DNA of 64,000 nucleotides from the NCBI GenBank assembly GCA_041661865.1, contig JBAZTO010000011.1, positions 10,221-74,220 on the forward strand, in the 5' to 3' direction. Numbering within the stretch: the first letter of the stretch is position 1; each line of letters opens with the position of its first letter. Positions 31,774-41,181 of the stretch are shown here, one piece after another. Source of the DNA: JBAZTO01 sp041661865 (GTDB lineage Bacteria; Planctomycetota; Phycisphaerae; SM23-33). The notes under the pieces were generated by a model. It was not told the origin of the DNA, made no database searches, and saw nothing but the letters and a program-made list of their open reading frames with translations. A program made the position numbers and the translations under genes.

Positions 31774-32943
31774 GTGATTATGCTCCGGGTCGTGCATATC
31801 GTGGAGGCTTTCTGTGGAGGCGTCCTGACGCATCTGCGAGCGATTCTGCCTCCTCTTGCGACGTGTGATTGCGAAGTATCCCTGGTCTGCTCGCTGGAGA
31901 GAGACTGGCCGAGGTTGGCTGAGGCGGCGGAAGAGTTTCGCCGGGCAGGCGTGACGGTGCATGTCGTGAAGATGACTCGGGCGTTCCATTTATGGCGTGA
32001 TCCAGCGTCTCTTGTTGGACTTCGGCGGATATTGACGGAGGGCAAATTCGACGTGGTTCACACGCATGGTTCAAAAGCCGGCGCTCTGGGTCGTGTGGCG
32101 GCCAGAATGGCAGGCATCCCGGTTGTCGTTCATACTCCTCACTGCTTCGCATTTCTACGTTGTCCAAGTCCTATTGCCGCCTATGGCTATCGAGCCACGG
32201 AGCGTGCGTTAGGTCGGTTGACAGACGTGCTCATCGGAGTCTCACAGGCTGAAGCAGATGTTGCTCGCGATCTGAAAATACTACCGCCGGATCGTTGTGT
32301 GGTTGTTGAAAACGCACTGGATGACGTAGTCCACCGCACCGAGCAGGCATTGCCCGCGCGGCGGATGCGCTTGCGGGAATACTTTGGAGTGCGGGAGGAC
32401 CAGCGGGTTGTCACAATCGTGGCCCGACTGGTGGCCTACAAGGGCATCGCGACCTTCATTGAAGTCGCGGGCGCTTGCAAGGCGAGAAACGCGGTGTTTT
32501 TCATTGCCGGAAATGGCCCCCTGGAGGGCAGACTTCGCCACAGGCTGCGGGACGCTGGGCTCGGCGAAAAGGTGCGACTTCTCGGGCATGTTGAAACGGT
32601 TGCGGACCTGTATGAGGCGAGTGATGTGGTCGTTTCGTGCTCGCAAGCCGAGGGGCAGTCCTATGCCTTGCTCGAAGCCATGCGGGCGGGCCGGGCGATT
32701 GTGGCCACGGCAGTCCCGGGCAATCGTGATCTTCTGGAAGATGGGCTAACCGGTTGCCTTGTGTCGCCCAGCCCCAAAGAGATAGCGTCTGCCATCGACC
32801 GGCTGTTGGCCGACGACGATCTGCTGCGAAGGGTCGGAGCGGCCGCGAGATACGAGTTCTTGGCGCGGCCGACGCCGCAGGAACAGGCCCAACGTCTTGC
32901 AGAGATCTATCGCCAGAGGGTCGAGATCAAGAAGGCGTCTTGA
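31774..32943 (+). CDS. GT4-family glycosyltransferase
   Basis: A 389-aa GT-B enzyme with LRVVHIVEAFCGGVLTHLR at the N-terminus, then DVVHTHGSKAGALGRVAA and VHTPHCFAFLR. The C-terminal half has VTIVARLVAYKGIATFIE, FFIAGNGPLEGRLR and SQAEGQSYALLEAMRAGRAIV. The GVxTHL and HTHGSKAG features are shared with cell-surface polysaccharide transferases acting on lipid-linked intermediates. GTG at 31774 is the likely start, 3 bp after the previous gene. Confidence 0.9.
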   Translation: MIMLRVVHIVEAFCGGVLTHLRAILPPLATCDCEVSLVCSLERDWPRLAEAAEEFRRAGVTVHVVKMTRAFHLWRDPASLVGLRRILTEGKFDVVHTHGSKAGALGRVAARMAGIPVVVHTPHCFAFLRCPSPIAAYGYRATERALGRLTDVLIGVSQAEADVARDLKILPPDRCVVVENALDDVVHRTEQALPARRMRLREYFGVREDQRVVTIVARLVAYKGIATFIEVAGACKARNAVFFIAGNGPLEGRLRHRLRDAGLGEKVRLLGHVETVADLYEASDVVVSCSQAEGQSYALLEAMRAGRAIVATAVPGNRDLLEDGLTGCLVSPSPKEIASAIDRLLADDDLLRRVGAAARYEFLARPTPQEQAQRLAEIYRQRVEIKKAS

Positions 32944-33060
32944 TGATGAGTGAGTTGGGCATTGGATGATGAATTACTCGAGAGCGAATGAAATACTACT
33001 TCACGGAACCTGCACGCTGACAGTTTGATCAGCGGCATCGTAACCATGGGGAGAGCAACA

Positions 33061-36000
33061 ATGGTGCGTTTAAGGAAATCGGGCTTCTGTATTCTCGTAA
33101 CAGCCACAGTATTGGTCATGGGTGGCCTGGTGGAGGCCCGGGATGCTGAGCTTCCACAGGATTGGAGCAAGCTCAACATCAGTCAGCTCAACCAGGTGGC
33201 CCAATCCCTGGTGAAGAAGGGCGACGCGGCCAAGGAAGAGCGGGCCCGACTCGTCGCATTTCTGTCCGGCAAGTTCCTGGGCAAGCCGGAGGCTGTTGCC
33301 TCGACAGGCGTTTGGGAATGGTGCGACCTGCTCAGGATATTGCGGGAAGATCTATCGGAGTCCCAGAAAACTGAATGGTGCCAGACCCTCAAATCGGCCT
33401 GTGTGACGGACACGATGTCTTCATGGACGCTGTTTAGACTCGCCAATACATTCAGGGAGTTGAACCAACTCCAAGAAGGGCGGGAAATGGCGGTTAAATG
33501 GATGCAAACCGATGATAGCTGGCGTTCCTGGCCGCTCGGTGTACTGGTGGAATTCTCCAGGTCGATCCAACACTCTGAAGGTGAGACCCAAGACAAGCCG
33601 CGGGAGGGCTTCAAGGAAGTACAAGCGGCAAGAAAACTTCTATTTGACCACGTGACATTGGCTGCGTCTTCTGACAGGAAGGCGCTACGAACACTCAGTA
33701 CGGGTGCCTTGTGGCGTATGGCGTCGGAGTTCAAGGAAGATGTGCCCGATGCACGCCTCCAGATCTGGCGCGATTGGATTCGCGAACGTGCCGGCGATCC
33801 CTTGGTTCTCCGGTCGATGTCGCTGGAAGACGCCATTGCCCTGGCAAATGCGATGGATCTGATGGGGGCGGGGCGAATTGCCCGGGAGATAGTGGCCGGC
33901 TGTTGCTGCGGAATGGCCTTCCCCAGATCCTTCAGTCCCGAGTTTCGCCTCACCTTGATGGAGCAACTGGGCGACCTTCGGAGGGAGAGGCGATGGCGAG
34001 GCCTTCAAGAACCGGCCAGATTCCTTCAGATCGGCCGGGCCTGCTGGAGTGCGTTCTCTGGAAGTCCGCCCGGCTTGGCCACGCTCAGCGATACGGAGTT
34101 TACCTTCGTCCGGCGAGTGCTGAAAAAAGTCGACAAGATGAAGCTGAAGGCCATGACCGACTGCGAACGATTTCTTGCCCGCACGTCGATGCCGGAGATG
34201 GACCTACGCGACGGCGGGCCTGATGCCGACGACCATGAGGCGGCAGAGCTATTCTGGCATGTCATCCTGGCTGAGCCGAATAAGCGAGCCGCGCTGTGGC
34301 AGGCCCAGGCGGCTGCGCTGCCGGCTGACAGCATGTCGTCGGGTGGCTCACTCAAGAGTCTGCAAGTGCTGGTCGATGTGCTGGCGGAAGATCCGGGCAG
34401 TACGCTCCAACCTGAGCAAGTGTTGGCCGACCTGATGCAGGCAGCGGAGGGGACCGATGTGTCCGCTTCGCTGGCGGAGATGCGGGATGCGCAACTGCTG
34501 CGGGGCATTCTGGCGGCGCAGCCGGCTCTGGCAGAATCCTTGAAGAAGGCGCGCGACCTGGCGGCTTCGGCCTCCGACGGCGCCAACGCAGCCTACGCTC
34601 AGGTGATTGCCGATGCGCGCCGCCAGGGCAACGAACAGGCGGCAGCCCTCGCCGAGAAGGAACAACTGGCCTGGCTCTGCAAGAACAAGGGCGACCTGAA
34701 GATCGCCCAAGCCCTGGCCGAATCGCTGCACGCAGGGGGGGATGTCTTGGACGAGCCCACTTGGAACGCCACCTGCCGGGTGCTGCTGAAGGGTGTCATG
34801 CAGGCCAACCCCGCGGAAAGGGCGGCCCTGTGGACCCAAGGCGTGGATCGGTTGAGACAGGAGCCTATCCACCTATCGAAGGATGTATTGGCTGAACTGG
34901 ATGAACTCGCCAAGGCCGACGCGCCGCTGGCCAGGCGGGTTCTGACGGACTTGCTGGTATTGACGCCGGATGTGCTCTCGATGCAGCGCTTGCAGCAACG
35001 GCGGGCTGGGTTGCTGGCAGCCCAAACGGAATGGGAGCAGGCGACCGCCGCAGCCTGGATGGACGTGATGCTCGCCAATGCCACGGCCGATGGGCCGGTG
35101 GCCTCGTTGCGGCGGCTGGAAGGTGTGATGAAATGCGCCGGCCGGGTCGAGCAGTGTCAGGCGCTGGAGGAACGGTGGCTGCAGGCGGCTGGGCCTGGAG
35201 TGGCGAGCCAACCCGCCAGCAGGCCAGCGGAGGCGGATGTGCCGTCGCTCTGCGACGAAGAACTGAAGCAGGTCGCCGCCAAGGCGCTCGCCGGCGATGA
35301 CAAGATCACCGCTCGCCGCAAAGCCTACCTGCTGCTGTTCAGTGGAGACGCCCAGTCGTCATTGCCTCTGATGCACGCCAGGCTGGCCCAGGCCGGCGGC
35401 GACATTCACCGCCTGCAAGAGGCGTGGCAGGACCTGGCAGTTGCGTCGAGCACAGGCCTTGCCAATTCCGCCACATCCCAGCCGGCATTGACGGAGCGTG
35501 AAACGCCGGCCGGTTTTCTGGCACAAGTCCATCGGAGACGTTTGATCCGGTGGGGCTATGAGGCCTGGGAGAATAACTCCGATGAACTGGCGATCAGCCT
35601 TTGGTCCGCCGCCGTCCGTCCGGGCACTGACAGAGGCGACGTCGATTCCTCCGTTCGCGCCATCCTGGCCAGGGTTCGCTGCTCTCCCCGCGCCGGCGAG
35701 GGTGTTGGGCTGCTGGAAACACTTCAGCCGGGGGTTGCGGATGCGACAGCCGGGAGGCGACTGCTGCTGGGTATTGCGGACCTGCATTACGTGTCCGGAC
35801 AATTTGACGAGTGCCTGTCCGCGCTGGCTCGCGCGGAGACGCTGGGCGAGCGGGGGGAGCAGGCGTCGGCCGACATGACCTCGACCATGGCTAGGGCCAG
35901 GTGCCTGCTGGCGCAGCAGAAGTTCAATGACGCCTTGGAGGTTCTGAACAACGCAAGTCAGCTCCAGGGAACCGACGAGCAGCGCGCCGAGGCGATGTTC

Positions 36001-36138
36001 CTGGTGGGGTGGATTCACTTGAACTCCAATCGCCTCGCCGAAGCGACAACCCAATTCGAGAAGCTCATGTCCACCTATCCCGCCGCCCCGGTAACCGATA
36101 GGGCCAGGCGGCTGATGGCGAACTTGAAGCGAGGTTGA
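33061..36138 (+). CDS. Large exported alpha-helical repeat (TPR-like) protein
   Basis: A 1025-aa protein with a signal peptide (FCILVTATVLVMGGLVEA) and long helical sequence. Recognisable TPR-type repeats are clearest at the C-terminus (ARCLLAQQKFNDALEVLNNA and EAMFLVGWIHLNSNRLAEATTQFEKLMSTYP). A linker with PASQPASRPAEA occurs near residue 715. GGGGAG eight bases before the ATG fixes the start. It sits between the glycosyltransferases and the secretion operon and may be a periplasmic scaffold for either; no specific function is visible. Confidence 0.75.
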   Translation: MVRLRKSGFCILVTATVLVMGGLVEARDAELPQDWSKLNISQLNQVAQSLVKKGDAAKEERARLVAFLSGKFLGKPEAVASTGVWEWCDLLRILREDLSESQKTEWCQTLKSACVTDTMSSWTLFRLANTFRELNQLQEGREMAVKWMQTDDSWRSWPLGVLVEFSRSIQHSEGETQDKPREGFKEVQAARKLLFDHVTLAASSDRKALRTLSTGALWRMASEFKEDVPDARLQIWRDWIRERAGDPLVLRSMSLEDAIALANAMDLMGAGRIAREIVAGCCCGMAFPRSFSPEFRLTLMEQLGDLRRERRWRGLQEPARFLQIGRACWSAFSGSPPGLATLSDTEFTFVRRVLKKVDKMKLKAMTDCERFLARTSMPEMDLRDGGPDADDHEAAELFWHVILAEPNKRAALWQAQAAALPADSMSSGGSLKSLQVLVDVLAEDPGSTLQPEQVLADLMQAAEGTDVSASLAEMRDAQLLRGILAAQPALAESLKKARDLAASASDGANAAYAQVIADARRQGNEQAAALAEKEQLAWLCKNKGDLKIAQALAESLHAGGDVLDEPTWNATCRVLLKGVMQANPAERAALWTQGVDRLRQEPIHLSKDVLAELDELAKADAPLARRVLTDLLVLTPDVLSMQRLQQRRAGLLAAQTEWEQATAAAWMDVMLANATADGPVASLRRLEGVMKCAGRVEQCQALEERWLQAAGPGVASQPASRPAEADVPSLCDEELKQVAAKALAGDDKITARRKAYLLLFSGDAQSSLPLMHARLAQAGGDIHRLQEAWQDLAVASSTGLANSATSQPALTERETPAGFLAQVHRRRLIRWGYEAWENNSDELAISLWSAAVRPGTDRGDVDSSVRAILARVRCSPRAGEGVGLLETLQPGVADATAGRRLLLGIADLHYVSGQFDECLSALARAETLGERGEQASADMTSTMARARCLLAQQKFNDALEVLNNASQLQGTDEQRAEAMFLVGWIHLNSNRLAEATTQFEKLMSTYPAAPVTDRARRLMANLKRG

Positions 36139-36168
36139 CACGCTAAGACAAAGGGTTCATCTCAATTC

Positions 36169-37929
36169 GTGGCAGATAACGGAGCTTGTTGTGAAACCAT
36201 GACGACGATGCCGGGCCGCGGGGCTTTGGACATGCTGGACGAAGTGGGCCTGTGTGCCCGCGCTTCGGGCCTGGACTACGGGCGCGTCCGGGCGATGGCT
36301 GATTACGCGCGTCAACGCGGCGAGGCCTTGCTGGAGCATTTGGTCACACGTGGCGGCGTGGACGAACACGCACTGATCGGCGAACTGGCGAGACTGCTGG
36401 GGCTGCCCTTTATCGGCGCCAGCGACCCGGCCATCTCGCCGGAAATCCTCGCCCGCATTTCTCCGTGCCTGGTGGTCAGTCACCAGGTCATCCCGCTGGG
36501 CCAGCGCGACGGGGTGCTCCAGGTGGGATGCTGGAATCCCTTCGATTGGCGGGGCTGGGACGAGTTGGTCGATCTGGTCGGCTGTGCGATGGAGCGGGTG
36601 CTGTGCCCGCGGTCGCTGCTGGGGCGGCTGATTAAGAGCCATTACGGCGTGGGGGCCGAGACGGTCGCGCGGCTGGTTTCGGCGGCCGACGGGGAGCGGG
36701 CGGCCGAGGTTGAGGGCGGCAACTCGCCGTTTTCCGAGGAAGAGGCCGCCAACGAGCCCACCGTCATCAACCTGGTCAACCAGATCCTGGGCCAGGCCAT
36801 CGCCGCCAGCGCGACCGACATTCACTTCGAGCCCCACCAAGGCAAGTACGCCATCCGCCACCGCATCGACGGCATGCTGGAGGAGGTGCCCATTCCCGTC
36901 AGCGTCGAGAGGCTCAAGGCGGCGGTCGTCTCGCGAATCAAGATCATGAGCGGCCTGGATATTTCCGAGAAGCGCCTGCCGCAGGACGGGCGGATCTCGG
37001 TCGCGCTGGCCGGCCAGAAGTGCGACCTGCGCGTGAGCATCATGCCCGGCATCCACGGCGAGGCGGTCGTCATCCGCATCCAGAACCAGCAGGCCGTGGC
37101 GCTGGACCTGGAGACCCTCGGCTTCGAGCCGCACGAGCGGGAGCGGATCGACCATCTCATCACGCGGCCGCACGGCCTGGTGCTGGTGACCGGACCGACC
37201 GGCAGCGGCAAGACGACGACGCTTTACGCGGCGCTGGGCAAGGTGCGCTCCAGCCGGACCAAGATCATCACGATCGAGGACCCGGTGGAGTACTGGATGG
37301 ACGGGATGCTCCAGATGCAGGTACACGAGAAGATCGGCTTCACCTTCTCGCGGGCGCTGCGGAGCATGCTGCGTCACGACCCGGACATCATGCTGGTGGG
37401 CGAGATTCGCGACATGGAGACGGCCGAGATCGCCATTCGCTCAGCCCTGACGGGCCACCTGGTCTTCGCCACGCTGCACACCAACGACGCGGTCAGCGCC
37501 GTCACGCGGCTGGGCGACATCGGCATCGAGCCGTTCCTGGTGTCCAGCTCGGTCCAGGGGGTGCTGGCCCAGCGGCTGATCCGCAAGATCTGCTCGCATT
37601 GCCGGCGGGAGGCGTCCGTCGAGTCGCAGGGGGCTATGGAGCGCGGGCTGCTGGAATCGAGCGGCTTGGCCGGGGTGAAGTTGTTCGAGGGGGCCGGGTG
37701 CGAGAAGTGCCGCTTCACCGGCTATCGCGGCCGCATGGCCATCGGCGAGGTGTTCACGATCACCTCGGCCGTCCGCACGTGCATCCACCAGCGCCAGGCG
37801 CCGGATCAACTCGTCGAACTGGCCCGCCGCGAGGGCATGCGGACCCTGCAGGACAACGCGTTGCTGGCGGTCAGAATGGGCAAGACCACGCTGTCGGAAG
37901 TGTTGCGCGTTACGCATGGAGCGTGCTGA
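36169..37929 (+). CDS. gspE: Type II secretion ATPase GspE
   Basis: This cytoplasmic hexameric ATPase drives pseudopilus assembly. N-terminal MshEN-like region (residues about 15-160), then INLVNQILGQAIAASATDIHFEP, Walker A GPTGSGKTT near 343, the Asp box ITIEDPVEYW, Walker B DIMLVGEIRDMETAEIAI, and the zinc-binding four-Cys module CSHC to CEKC (about 475-516). The GTG at 36169 is the longest start; ATG codons at 36199 and 36208 are alternatives and no ribosome site decides. It heads an operon of tightly coupled gsp genes. Confidence 0.93.
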   Translation: MADNGACCETMTTMPGRGALDMLDEVGLCARASGLDYGRVRAMADYARQRGEALLEHLVTRGGVDEHALIGELARLLGLPFIGASDPAISPEILARISPCLVVSHQVIPLGQRDGVLQVGCWNPFDWRGWDELVDLVGCAMERVLCPRSLLGRLIKSHYGVGAETVARLVSAADGERAAEVEGGNSPFSEEEAANEPTVINLVNQILGQAIAASATDIHFEPHQGKYAIRHRIDGMLEEVPIPVSVERLKAAVVSRIKIMSGLDISEKRLPQDGRISVALAGQKCDLRVSIMPGIHGEAVVIRIQNQQAVALDLETLGFEPHERERIDHLITRPHGLVLVTGPTGSGKTTTLYAALGKVRSSRTKIITIEDPVEYWMDGMLQMQVHEKIGFTFSRALRSMLRHDPDIMLVGEIRDMETAEIAIRSALTGHLVFATLHTNDAVSAVTRLGDIGIEPFLVSSSVQGVLAQRLIRKICSHCRREASVESQGAMERGLLESSGLAGVKLFEGAGCEKCRFTGYRGRMAIGEVFTITSAVRTCIHQRQAPDQLVELARREGMRTLQDNALLAVRMGKTTLSEVLRVTHGAC

Positions 37930-39149
37930 TGTCACGGTTTACTTACTCGGCGGTCATGAGCAGCGGGCAGCGCGTCAGCGGGCTGATGCGCTGCCAGGAC
38001 CGTCACCAGGCCATTTCGCAACTGGTGGGGCGCGGCCTGCATCCGGTGGCGGTGGAGCCGGCCGAGGACGGCAAATGGACGCTGGGGCGGCTGCGGAAGG
38101 AAGTGTTCAATCGCGTGGGCACGGCGGCGCTGGCGGTCTTCACGCGGCAGTTGGCCTCGCTGCTCAAGGCCGGGCTGCCCATGATGCGCGCCCTGGAAAC
38201 CCTTCGTCAGCAGTGCGAGAACCGCCGCCTGGCCGAGGTGACCGAAGACCTGGCCGCGACGCTGTCGCGCGAGGGCAGCACGCTGGCCGACGCGCTGGAA
38301 AACCATCCGCGAATCTTCACCCCCGTCTTTCGCAGCCTGGTTCGGGCCGGGGAGGAAGGCGGCCACCTCGTCGAGGTGCTCAACGACCTGGCCCGGTACC
38401 TGGGCCAATCCGCCCGCCTGCGGGGGCAGGTCATCGGGGCGTTCATCTACCCGTCATTCCTGACGCTGCTGGGGGCGACGGCGGTCTTCGTGCTCATGAC
38501 GTTCGTGATCCCGCGGTTCCAGGAACTGTTCCAGGGGCTTGGCCAGAACCTGCCGCGTCCGACGCAGATGCTGATCGCCGCCAGCGACTTCCTGTCGGCA
38601 TGGTGGCCGGCTGTGCTGGGGGTGGCTGCATCGGTGCCGCTGCTGGCCTTCCTGGCCCTGCGCAAGGCCCGCTCCCGCCGCGCCATCGACTGGCTGATGC
38701 TGCGATGTCCGGTCCTGGGCAAGATGTTGCTCAAGCTCGAACTGGCGCGGATTTCCCGGGCCTTGGCGGCGCTGCTGGCCGGTGGGGTGCGGATCATCCC
38801 GGCCCTGCGGATCGTGGGCGCCACGGCCAGGAATGCCGTCGTGCGGGCGAGTTTCGAGCCCATTACCCAGCGCGTGGCCGCGGGCGAGAGTCTCGGCGAG
38901 GCGATGGCCCGGACGGGCGTCTATCCTCCGTTGTTGCTCAATCTGGTCCGCACCGGCGAGGAGGCGGGCGAACTGCCCGAGATGCTGGGCGAGTTATCCA
39001 CGGTTTACGAAGAGCAGGCTGAGGCGGCTGTGACGTCGGCGGTGCGGCTGCTCGAACCGCTGCTGATCGTTTCGATGGGGCTCATCATCGCGGCCATCAT
39101 CTCGGCCGTCATGCTGCCGATTTTCCAGGCCCAATCTTTGGTGGAATAG
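37929..39149 (+). CDS. gspF: Type II secretion inner-membrane platform protein GspF
   Basis: A 406-aa protein with two copies of the T2SSF domain. Family markers are VFTRQLASLLKAGLPMMRALE, FRSLVRAGEEGGHLVEVLNDLA, RISRALAALLAGGVRIIPALR and LLNLVRTGEEAGELPEML. Three membrane segments are present, the last at the C-terminus (LLIVSMGLIIAAIISAVMLPIF). The ATG overlaps the gspE stop by one base. Confidence 0.95.
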   Translation: MSRFTYSAVMSSGQRVSGLMRCQDRHQAISQLVGRGLHPVAVEPAEDGKWTLGRLRKEVFNRVGTAALAVFTRQLASLLKAGLPMMRALETLRQQCENRRLAEVTEDLAATLSREGSTLADALENHPRIFTPVFRSLVRAGEEGGHLVEVLNDLARYLGQSARLRGQVIGAFIYPSFLTLLGATAVFVLMTFVIPRFQELFQGLGQNLPRPTQMLIAASDFLSAWWPAVLGVAASVPLLAFLALRKARSRRAIDWLMLRCPVLGKMLLKLELARISRALAALLAGGVRIIPALRIVGATARNAVVRASFEPITQRVAAGESLGEAMARTGVYPPLLLNLVRTGEEAGELPEMLGELSTVYEEQAEAAVTSAVRLLEPLLIVSMGLIIAAIISAVMLPIFQAQSLVE

Positions 39150-39158
39150 GAGTCAACC

Positions 39159-39587
39159 ATGAACAGGTCATTGGTCGCCGTGGGCGCAGGGGTACGCAAG
39201 GCCTTCACGCTGGTGGAGATCCTGCTGGTGATCGTCATCATCGGCGTGCTGGCGGGGATGCTGGTGACGCGGCTGTCGGGCAAGAGCCAGGAGGCGCGGC
39301 TGGCGCGGGCCAAGGCCGACATCAAGGGCACGCTCTCGATGTCGCTGGACCTGTTCGAGCAGGACGTGGGGCGCTACCCGACGAGCGAGGAAGGGCTCGC
39401 GGCCCTGGCCACCGACCCGGGTATCGCGGGCTGGAACGGCCCGTACCTCAAGGGCGGGCTCAAGGGCGATCCGTGGGGCAGCCCCTATTCCTACCAGTGC
39501 GACGGGAGCGATCCGAACGTTCCCTACGTGCTGGGCAGCGCGGGGCCTGACAAACGAGTGGGAACCTCCGACGACATCACGGAATGA
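39159..39587 (+). CDS. gspG: Major pseudopilin GspG
   Basis: A 142-aa class III signal peptide protein. The prepilin site is KAFTLVEILLVIVIIGVLAG with Glu at +5. The diagnostic GspG segment RYPTSEEGLAAL and the C-terminal GDPWGSPYSYQ, GPDKRVGTSDD calcium-site region are present. AGGAG lies six bases before the ATG. The prepilin peptidase (GspO) that it requires is not in the window. Confidence 0.95.
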   Translation: MNRSLVAVGAGVRKAFTLVEILLVIVIIGVLAGMLVTRLSGKSQEARLARAKADIKGTLSMSLDLFEQDVGRYPTSEEGLAALATDPGIAGWNGPYLKGGLKGDPWGSPYSYQCDGSDPNVPYVLGSAGPDKRVGTSDDITE

Positions 39588-40159
39588 GAATGTTCTTCAC
39601 AACAATGTGCGGCGTAAGGCGTGCAACCGGTGGGGCGCGGAAGGCGGTCGTGGTCACAAACGCCGCGACCGCGGCACCCGGCGGTTTCACGCTGATCGAG
39701 ATGCTCATCGTCGTGGTGGTCATCGCGGCGCTGTCGACGGCGCTGGTGGCCAGCCTGGCCGGGCGCGTGGACCGTCGCGCCCTGGATATGGCGGCCAAGG
39801 ACCTGACCGCGGCCTTGCAGTACGCGGCGCGGCAGTCGCGGCTGTCGGGCCTGCCGCACCGGATCGTAATCGACGAGAGCGACTCGCAGTTCCACATCGA
39901 GCAGGCCGCCAGTCCGACCGGCCGGGAATACGCAGCCGTCACGGGCTTGCCCGGCAGGACGCGGGCGCTGGGGCCGGGCGTGACGCTGGATAGTGTGCTG
40001 GTGAATGGAGACCTGGTCCCGGCACAGCGGTCGATTGACTTCGGCCCCGAGGGCGGCTTTGAAGGCCAGATACTTCTGCGCAACCGGAAGGGGCAGACTT
40101 TGGGCGTCAGCGTGTTGGCGGGGCAATGTTGCGTGGCCCAGGCGGTGCAGGCACGATGA
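39584..40159 (+). CDS. gspH: Minor pseudopilin GspH
   Basis: A 191-aa prepilin-like protein. The cleavage motif GGFTLIEMLIVVVVIAALS begins unusually late, near residue 30, behind a basic leader (MRMFFTTMCGVRRATGGARK). That leader contains VVVTNAATAAPGG, encoded by a diverged family B palindrome. The body is of GspH type (LTAALQYAARQSRLSGLPHRIVID). It overlaps gspG by ATGA. Confidence 0.85.
   Translation: MRMFFTTMCGVRRATGGARKAVVVTNAATAAPGGFTLIEMLIVVVVIAALSTALVASLAGRVDRRALDMAAKDLTAALQYAARQSRLSGLPHRIVIDESDSQFHIEQAASPTGREYAAVTGLPGRTRALGPGVTLDSVLVNGDLVPAQRSIDFGPEGGFEGQILLRNRKGQTLGVSVLAGQCCVAQAVQAR
39652..39678. repeat. Diverged family B palindrome inside gspH
   Basis: GGTCACAAACGCCGCGACC with the GCGGCACC tail has the same order as the family B unit GGCTGCAAACACCGCAGCC followed by GTGGCACC. 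It codes the residues just before the prepilin cleavage motif. Confidence 0.5.
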
Positions 40160-40527
40160 AACGTCGCGGGAACATCGCGGGCTTTACCCTGATCGAGGTG
40201 CTGGTGGCCATGACGGTGCTCAGCGGCGGCATCCTGGGCGTGCTGTCGGCCTTCTCGCTGGCCTCTCGCAGCGGACGCAGCGGAGCGAACCTTCGCCAGG
40301 CCGTCGCCATCGCCCAGCGTGAACTGGAACTCATCGTCAACGCCCCCGCCGGCGCCGCCTTGCCGCAGCGGCAGACAGCCGGCCGGTATGAATGGCAGCC
40401 GCTTGTCGAGGATCTCACGCCGCGACTCAAACGGGCCACGATCAAGGTGAACTGGTCTGAAGGCGGCGCGGCGCGGGAGTACCGGTTGTCGCAGGTATTC
40501 AGGTCGGCTGGGGAGGGGGGATCATGA
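40156..40527 (+). CDS. gspI: Minor pseudopilin GspI
   Basis: A 123-aa prepilin-like protein starting MKRRGNIAGFTLIEVLVAMTVLSGGILGV, the usual GspI N-terminus. AIAQRELELIVN matches the conserved helix. The ATG overlaps the gspH stop (ATGA). Together with GspJ and GspK it would form the pseudopilus tip. Confidence 0.88.
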   Translation: MKRRGNIAGFTLIEVLVAMTVLSGGILGVLSAFSLASRSGRSGANLRQAVAIAQRELELIVNAPAGAALPQRQTAGRYEWQPLVEDLTPRLKRATIKVNWSEGGAAREYRLSQVFRSAGEGGS

Positions 40528-41180
40528 GCGGCGGATCGAGAATATTCGGGCGAACCGGGCGGCGCCGGGGCGGTTTCACACTCCCCGAACTGCTGACGGC
40601 CACCGTGGTCATGAGCATTGCACTGCTGGGCGTGCACTCGGTCTTCCAGCGCGCGATGGCGGTGGAGGCCCGGGCCAGCCTGGGCTGGACGCAACGCAGC
40701 TCAGCCGAGGCGGTGGTAGACCCGCTGGCCGACGACCTGGAGCAGATCAACCGAAGCTTCCAGGCCCCTCCGCTGGTGCTCAAATCCTCCGGCGACGGCG
40801 GGGAGCTGATCTGCCAGGTCGGCCTGGAGCGCCGGCGATATTCCTGGGGCCGCAAGGACCGCGGCGGACTCTACCACCTCGCCCTCCAGAGGCGCGTCTT
40901 TGCGGGCAAGCAGGACTTATCCGGCGGCGCGACCCCCGAGACGATTGACAATTCCAGTGCGTGGGAAGCCGTCGCCACCACTGAGGCGGGGAGCGGGATG
41001 AGCGAATTCGGCGTTCAATGCAGGCTGTTGAGCGACGGGGCGGGGCAGTGGCGAAGCGACTACCAGGCCAGGATCGGCCAGGGCCTGGCCGTGAAGATAG
41101 GGGCGACCGTGGGCGGGCAGGAGGTCCAGCGGATCGTCGTGCCGCCGTCGATTGTGACGGCGGAAGAGGGCCAGGAGTGA
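40524..41180 (+). CDS. gspJ: Minor pseudopilin GspJ
   Basis: A 218-aa prepilin-like protein with GGFTLPELLTATVVMSIALLG. Proline replaces the usual Ile at +4 of the motif while Glu +5 is kept. The body (DPLADDLEQINRSFQAPPLVL, LICQVGLERRRYSWG) is of GspJ type. ATGA overlap with gspI. Confidence 0.82.
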   Translation: MSGGSRIFGRTGRRRGGFTLPELLTATVVMSIALLGVHSVFQRAMAVEARASLGWTQRSSAEAVVDPLADDLEQINRSFQAPPLVLKSSGDGGELICQVGLERRRYSWGRKDRGGLYHLALQRRVFAGKQDLSGGATPETIDNSSAWEAVATTEAGSGMSEFGVQCRLLSDGAGQWRSDYQARIGQGLAVKIGATVGGQEVQRIVVPPSIVTAEEGQE

Positions 41181-41181
41181 A

